This document shows, one piece after another, positions 58,242-64,000 of a stretch of 64,000 nt of DNA (position 1 is the first letter of the stretch; every line of letters starts with the position of its first letter). The notes under the pieces are model-generated. The model saw only the letters and a list, made by a program, of their open reading frames with translations, did not search any database and was not told the origin of the DNA. The position numbers were made by a program, and so were the translations under genes. Source of the DNA: Phytoseiulus persimilis. Lineage: Eukaryota; Arthropoda; Arachnida; Mesostigmata; Phytoseiidae. Where the stretch lies: contig CM075102.1 in assembly GCA_037576195.1 (NCBI GenBank), positions 10,044,001 to 10,108,000 of the forward strand, in the 5' to 3' direction.

Positions 58242-58589
58242 CCTTTCTTTCATCACCTCAAAAGTCACTCGCCGCTCATCCCATGTCCCTGCCTGAAAAG
58301 AGAGGGGAGGGGCAAGAGGTGGTTGGCCAATGTCCTCCTCGGTGAGCCGCCATACATTACGCAGTTTGTTCAACGTCGATCAGTTCAACACCGGAGGAGT
58401 CTCTAGAGGACAAACAAACAGACAGACCCTGGACTTTTGTATATATACACTAGCCTGGCACTACGCTGGCAGCCCCATCTCTTGCTTCGGGTGTCTACTG
58501 CTGACAGACACACATTGCCTTGCATGTAGTGTCATGAGATTTTCGGGAGTGGCCATCGATACTCGATAGGATTCTCTCCCTTCACTGGG

Positions 58590-60740
58590 TCAGCATCATG
58601 GTTTTGAGAAGTATGGTCAGATTGGTTTCGTTATCACCCCTCCAGATTCGGAGAAGCATGGTCAGATTGGTCCCGGAATCACGCCTCCAGGTTTTGAAAA
58701 GTACGGTTAGATTCGTCTCGAGATCACCCCTCCAGACTTGGAAAGTAATGGTCAGGTTGGTCTCGGAATCACCCCTCCATACTTGGGAAAGTATGGTCAG
58801 ATTGGTCCCGGGATCACTCCTCCAAACTTGGAAAGTAATGTTCAGATTGGTCTCAAAATCACCCCTCCAGGTTTTGAAAAGTACGGTCAGATTCGTCTCG
58901 GAACCACGCCTCCAGACTTGAAAAAGTATGTTCACATTGATCCCGGAATCACCCCTCCAGACTCAGGAGAGCATGGTCAGATTGGTCTCGGAATCACCCC
59001 TCCAGACTTGGGAGAAGATGGTCAGATTGGTCCCAGAATCAACCCTCCAGACTTGGGAGAGGATGGTCGGATTGGTCCCGGAATCACCCCTGCAGACTTG
59101 GGGAGGATGGTCAGATTGGTCTCGGAATCACCCCTCCAGCTTTTGAAAAGAATGGTCGAATTGGTCTCGGAATAACCTCTCCAGGTTTTGAAAAGTACGG
59201 TCAGATTCGTTTCGGAATCACCTCTCCAGACTCGGAAAAGTCTTGTCATATTGGTCTCGGGATCACCCCTCCAGACTTGGAAAGTAATGGTCAGATTGGT
59301 CCCAGAATCACCCCTCCAGACTTGTAAGAGTATGGTCAGATTGGTCCCGGGATCACTCCTCCAAACTTGGAAAGTAATGGTCAGATTGGTCTCGAAATCA
59401 CCCCTCCAGGTTTTGAAAAGTACGGTCAGATTCGTCTCGGAATCACGCCTCCAGACTTGGAAAAGTATGTTCACATTGATCCCGGAATCACCCCTCCAGA
59501 CTCAGGAGAGCATGGTCAGATTGGTCTCGGAATCACCCCTCCAGACTTGGGAGAAGATGGTCAGATTGGTCCCAGAATCACCCCTCCAGACTTGGGAGAG
59601 GATGGTCAGATTAATCCCGGAATCCCGGAATCACCCCTGCAGACTCGGGGAGGATGGTCAGATTGGTCTCGGAATCACCCCTCCAGCTTTTGAAAAGAAT
59701 GGTCGAATTGGGCTCGGAATAACCTCTCCAGGATTTGAAGAGTACGGTCAGATTCGTTTCGGAATCACCTCTCCAGACTCGGAAAGGTCTTGTCATATTG
59801 GTCTCGGGATCACCCCTCCAGACTTGGAAAGTAATGGTCAGATTGGTTCCAGAATCACCCCTCCACACTTATAAAAGTATAGTCAGATTGGTCCTATGAT
59901 CACTCCTCCAAACTTGGAAAGTAATGGTCAGATTGGTCTCGAAATCACCCCTCCAGGTTTTGAAAAGTACGGTCAGATTCGTCTCGGAATCACGCCTCCA
60001 GACTTGAAAAAGTATGTTCAGATTGATCCCGGAGTCACCCCTCCAGAGTCAGGAGAGTATGGTCAGATTGGTCTCGGAATCACCCCTCCAGACTTGTGAA
60101 AGTATGGTCAGATTGGTCCCGGGATGACTCCTCCAAACTTGGAAAGTAATGGTCAGATTGGTCTCGAAATCACCCCTCCAGGTTTTGAAAAGTACGGTCA
60201 GATTCGTCTCGGGATCACGCCTCCAGACTTGGGAGAAGATGGTCAGATTGGTCCCAGAATCACCCCTCCAGACTCAGGAGAGCATGGTCAGATTGGTCTC
60301 GGAATCACCCCTCCAGACTTGGGAGAAGATGGTCAGATTGGTCCCAGAATCACCCCTCCAGACTTGGGAGAGGATGGTCAGATTGGTCCCGGAATCACCC
60401 CTGCAGACTTGGGGAGGATGGTCAGATTGGTCTCGGAATCATTCTCCAGCTCTTGAAAAGAATGGTCGAATTGGTCTCGGAATAACCTCTCCAGGTTTTG
60501 AAAAGTACGGTCAGATACGTTTCGGAATCAGCCCTCCAGACTCGGAAAAGTCTTGTCATATTGGTCTCGGGATCACCCCTCCAGCCTTGGAGGAGTATGG
60601 TCAGATTGGTCTCAGAATCACCCTTCCAGACTTGGAAAAGTATGGCCAGATCGGTCCCTGAATCACCCCACCAAACCTGGAAAGCAATGGTCAGATTGGT
60701 CTCGGAATCACGCCTCAAGACTTGGCAAAGTATTGTCATG
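58590..60740 (+). repeat. 45-bp tandem repeat array, first block
   Basis: About 48 consecutive 45-base units of the type GGAATCACCCCTCCAGACTT + GGGAGAAGATGGTCAGATTGGTCTC. Because 45 is a multiple of three, the array stays open over long spans in several frames. The plus strand gives 15-residue units such as GITPPDLEKYGQIGP or SPLQTWKSMVRLVSE, and the minus strand units such as WRGDSETNLTILFQV. Units fall into types (PDLGEDG, PGFEKYG, PDSGEHG) that recur in the same order, indicating higher-order repeats. Confidence 0.95.
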
Positions 60741-61212
60741 AAGCTCAAGGGAGCCACATTCAGTCGAGGTACTCCAAAGACGACCGTATCTGGACAGGTA
60801 GCCAGCGAGCAGTCAGCGGAGACCACATGTACGTCACATGCAAGCGATTCTGTGCGCAAGACGTGTAGGGAGCGAGGGTAAGGCGAGAGAGGAGAGATTG
60901 AATAAAAAAGAGACGACGAGGCGAAGACAGTGGAGTCGAATTGTGAACCCTCACGCCCGTCCCTTTCTTCCACCCCAACAGCCGTAGCTTTAGAGTTGAA
61001 GCGCCCCGCTCCGCTCTGAGAGTAATTGTGCCTTGACCCAGCGCCCCGTCCTTGCCGAACGCCAGCGTCCCGAGACCCGTCCGACCTCGCCCTTCCACGC
61101 TTCCAAATTGTGTCCGAGTAAGTTCGCCTACTTGCGACGGCCTATCCATTCCCCAGGTCGCTAGGACGCCCTGCGAGCGAGCTGTAGCAGATAGCGGAAA
61201 CCTCGTTACAGT
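60741..61212 (-). mobile_element. LINE-derived fragment captured in the 45-bp array, copy 1
   Basis: Reverse-complement match, with substitutions and small gaps, to about 34984-35455, a section of the decayed LINE at 33.2-35.9 kb. Shared landmarks include TGACTGCTCGCTGGCTACCTG against TGACTGCTCTCTGGCTATCTG and the word CCCGTCCCTTTCTTCCACCCC. It has 45-bp units on both sides. Confidence 0.85.
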
Positions 61213-62254
61213 ATGTTCAGATTGATCCCGGAATCACCCCTACAGACTCAAAAGAGCGCGGTCAGATTGGTCTCGGAAGCACCCCTCCAGACTTGGGAGG
61301 GGATGGTCAGATTGGTCCAAGAATCACCCCTAAACACTTGGGAGAGGATGGTCAGACTCGTCCCGGAATCACCCCTCCACACTTATAAAAGTATAGTCAG
61401 ATTGGTCCTATGATCACTCCTCCAAACTTGGAAAGTAATGGTCAGATTGGTCTCGAAATCACCCCTCCAGGTTTTGAAAAGTACGGTCAGATTTGTCTCG
61501 GAATCACGCCTCCAGACTTGAAAAAGTATGTTCAGATTGATCCCGGAATCACCCCTCCAGAGTCAGGAGAGTATGGTCAGATTGGTCTCGGAATCACCCC
61601 TCCAGACTTGTGAAAGTATGGTCAGATTGGTCCCGGGATGACTCCTCCAAACTTGGAAAGTAATGGTCAGATTGGTCTCGAAATCACCCCTCCAGGTTTT
61701 GAAAAGTACGGTCAGATTCGTCTCGGGATCACGCCTCCAGACTTGGGAGAAGATGGTCAGATTGGTCCCAGAATCACCCCTCCAGACTCAGGAGAGCATG
61801 GTCAGATTGGTCTCGGAATCACCCCTCCAGACTTGGGAGAAGATGGTCAGATTGGTCCCAGAATCACCCCTCCAGACTTGGGAGAGGATGGTCAGATTGG
61901 TCCCGGAATCACCCCTGCAGACTTGGGGAGGATGGTCAGATTGATCTCGGAATCATTCTCCAGCTCTTGAAAAGAATGGTCGAATTGGTCTCGGAATAAC
62001 CTCTCCAGGTTTTGAAAAGTACGGTCAGATACGTTTCGGAATCAGCCCTCCAGACTCGGAAAAGTCTTGTCATATTGGTCTCGGGATCACCCCTCCAGCC
62101 TTGGAGGAGTATGGTCAGATTGGTCTCGGAATCACCCTTCCAGACTTGGAAAAGTATGGCCAGATCGGTCCCTGAATCACCCCACCAAACCTGGAAAGCA
62201 ATGGTCAGATTGGTCTCGGAATCACGCCTCCAGACTTGGCAAAGTATTGTCATG
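61213..62254 (+). repeat. 45-bp tandem repeat array, second block
   Basis: About 23 further units of the same 45-bp repeat between the two captured LINE fragments. Most of it belongs to the second copy of the 1514-bp duplication. Confidence 0.93.
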
Positions 62255-62726
62255 AAGCTCAAGGGAGCCACATTCAGTCGAGGTACTCCAAAGACGACCG
62301 TATCTGGACAGGTAGCCAGCGAGCAGTCAGCGGAGACCACATGTACGTCACATGCAAGCGATTCTGTGCGCAAGACGTGTAGGGAGCGAGGGTAAGGCGA
62401 GAGAGGAGAGATTGAATAAAAAAGAGACGACGAGGCGAAGACAGTGGAGTCGAATTGTGAACCCTCACGCCCGTCCCTTTCTTCCACCCCAACAGCCCTA
62501 GCTTTAGAGTTGAAGCGCCCCGCTCCGCTCTGAGAGTAATTGTGCCTTGACCCAGCGCCCCGTCCTTGCCGAACGCCAGCGTCCCGAGACCCGTCCGACC
62601 TCGCCCTTCCACGCTTCCAAATTGTGTCCGAGTAAGTTCGCCTACTTGCGACGGCCTATCCATTCCCCAGGTCGCTAGGACGCCCTGCGAGCGAGCTGTA
62701 GCAGATAGCGGAAACCTCGTTACAGT
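62255..62726 (-). mobile_element. LINE-derived fragment captured in the 45-bp array, copy 2
   Basis: Duplicate of the fragment at 60741-61212, offset 1514 bases. One visible difference is CAGCCCTAGC here against CAGCCGTAGC in copy 1; here it agrees with the CTAGGGCTG of the source region at 35 kb. Confidence 0.85.
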
Positions 62727-63450
62727 ATGTTCAGATTGATCCCGGAATCACCCCTACAGACTCAAAAGAGCGCGGTCAGATTGGTCTCGGAAGCACCCCT
62801 CCAGACTTGGGAGGGGATGGTCAGATTGGTCCAAGAATCACCCCTAAACACTTGGGAGAGGATGGTCAGACTCGTCCCGGAATCACCCCTCCGGCTTTCG
62901 AAAAGTGTGGTCAGATTGGTCTCGGAATCACCCCTCCAGCCTTGGGGAGGATGGTCAGATTGGTATCGGAATCACCCCTCCAAACTTGGGAGAGGAAGGT
63001 CAGATTGGTCCCGGAATCACCCCTTCAGCTTTCAAAAAGTATGGTCAGATTGGTATCGGAATCACCCCTCCAAACTTGGGAGAGGAAGGTCAGATTGGTC
63101 CCGGAATCACCCCTTCAGCTTTCAAAAAGTATGGTCAGATTGGTCTCGGAATCACCCCTCCAGACTCGGAGAAGTCTTGTCATATTGGTCTCAGGATCAC
63201 CCCTCCAGACTTGGAAAGTGATAGTCAGATTGGACTCGGAATCACCCCTCCAGACTTGGGAAAGTATGGTCAGATTTGTCCAAGAATCACCCCTCCAGAC
63301 TTGGGAGAGTATGGCCAGATTGGTCCCTGAATCACCCTTCCAAACCTGGGAAGCAATGGTCAGATTGGTCTCGGAATCACGCCTCCGGACTTGGCAAAGT
63401 ATGTTAAGATTGATCCCGGAATCACCCCTCCAGACTCGAAAGAGATTATC
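62727..63450 (+). repeat. 45-bp tandem repeat array, third block
   Basis: About 16 units, ending at about 63450 where unique sequence begins. It includes a local 90-base (two-unit) duplication at about 62950-63130 (PNLGEEGQIGPGITPSAFKK type). One frame stays open from 62807 through the array into unique sequence to 63841. Confidence 0.93.
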
Positions 63451-63603
63451 TGAAAAAGAGTCAGCGTGCACCAGAACCCTTGTTCACTCATTGCGTCATT
63501 GTAACCGTAATCGCCCGGGGATTACGATACCGGATCGGGGACCTATAGAAGGCCGTCGATGGTTCAAGGCGGTCACAGTTGCTTGTCTTCTCCTATTCTC
63601 CAC

Positions 63604-63688
63604 ATGCGTGTGTTCAGCATCATCGCTCTTTGTCTCGTCTCGGCAGTTCACGCCGAGGAGAGAAGGGTCCTCCACAGGTTCTCGACAA
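63604..63688 (+). CDS. First exon of a predicted secreted protein
   Basis: The ATG at 63604 opens MRVFSIIALCLVSAVHAEER, a classical signal peptide with cleavage expected after VHA. The frame reaches a GTAGGT donor at 63689 (phase 1); an earlier possible donor is GTTCTC at 63678. Read on without splicing it stays open to 63783. The rest of the gene would lie further right or outside the window. No family recognised. Confidence 0.45.
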
Positions 63689-64000
63689 GTAGGTTCCACC
63701 ATCCCCATGAGAAATTCAGATTCGAACAGTGCCTCCGTCGAATTTCCATTACTAGAACCCGGGGGCTCATGCAAAATGCATAATTATACATATTTTGGCA
63801 TTTTTTCGAGCACAATGCCTATATTCGATATTGCCGCCTAAATTCGCATAACTCGAGAGTTTGAATCCACCGAACGTTGCGTGAAAGGTCTGCCGAGCCA
63901 TGTGTCTCGATTCTCAAGTTGCTTAGGGCCGGAGAGTTCAATTGAGCAGTCAGAATCGATGTCGCCAATGATCTGATTCAGCGATTGTTCTCTCTGGAGA

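Larger units (their letters stand above)
59863..62890 (+). repeat. 1514-bp tandem duplication (two copies)
   Basis: 59863-61376 and 61377-62890 are near-identical, offset by exactly 1514 bases at every landmark tested (for example 59871/61385, 60741/62255). Only a handful of single-base differences were noticed. Each copy contains about 23 of the 45-bp units, then a 470-base LINE-derived segment, then a few more units. Both junctions fall inside 45-bp units, which points to unequal exchange. Confidence 0.92.

Noticed and set aside
59022-59874. Long frames of 150-228 codons on both strands of the repeat array as separate genes
   Set aside because: They are produced by the 45-base period itself and have no independent start, splice or promoter evidence.
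58590-63450. CRISPR-like interpretation of the regular repeats
   Set aside because: Units are contiguous tandem copies without unique spacers, and the sequence is eukaryotic.

Overview
The window is nuclear DNA of an intron-rich animal. Coding regions are cut into short exons by mostly 45-250 bp introns with GT-AG borders (two GC-AG). Base composition is roughly balanced and no bacterial operon signals are seen. The gene set (PDP, UBE2W, NDUFA4, an achaete-scute-type bHLH gene, a PLAG-type zinc finger gene, USP48, RCN2, ZDHHC16) is general metazoan. The asparagine-rich tract, the R1-clade LINE and the compact intron-rich layout make an arthropod most likely, possibly a mite or other chelicerate; the species is a guess.

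Layout: 1-2396 (+) 3' part of a pyruvate dehydrogenase phosphatase; 3142-4179 (-) the E2 enzyme UBE2W, convergent with it; 7986-8658 (+) NDUFA4; 9917-10204 a MITE with 44-bp inverted ends; 10249-10998 (+) an unrecognised multi-exon gene; about 11609-12212 a second inverted-repeat element; 15254-15643 (+) a single-exon bHLH factor with a TATA box; 16342-18057 (+) exons of one or two unrecognised genes; 18332-19656 a segment bounded by imperfect inverted ends and holding a decayed 45-bp repeat; 22291-23983 (-) a PLAG-type zinc finger gene. From 24 to 32.7 kb I recognise no gene, only short repeats and tetranucleotide-rich stretches. At 32.74-35.91 kb a 24-bp minisatellite adjoins a decayed R1-like LINE. 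A tRNA-related sequence lies at 39235. USP48 (-) fills 40213-46226 with 20 coding exons. After a gene-poor 5 kb come a secreted-protein first exon (51201), RCN2 (+, 53039-56039) with an antisense reading frame in one intron, and an intronless ZDHHC16 (+, 56666-57706). The last 5 kb (58.6-63.45 kb) is a large array of a 45-bp repeat, containing a 1514-bp tandem duplication and two captured fragments of the LINE. It ends just before another signal-peptide exon at 63604.

The recognised genes do not form one pathway. Two act in ubiquitin chemistry (an N-terminal ubiquitin conjugase and a deubiquitinase), two in mitochondria (PDH activation, complex IV/I subunit), two in the endomembrane system (ER calcium-binding protein, palmitoyltransferase), and two are developmental transcription factors. 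Two of the gene models (PDP, USP48) need one A removed from a homopolymer run to keep frame, which suggests base-level assembly errors. The most unusual feature is the 45-bp (15-codon) repeat family. It stays open in several frames, has recently been duplicated with a LINE fragment inside, and has diverged relatives at 19.3, 33.1 and 38.2 kb.
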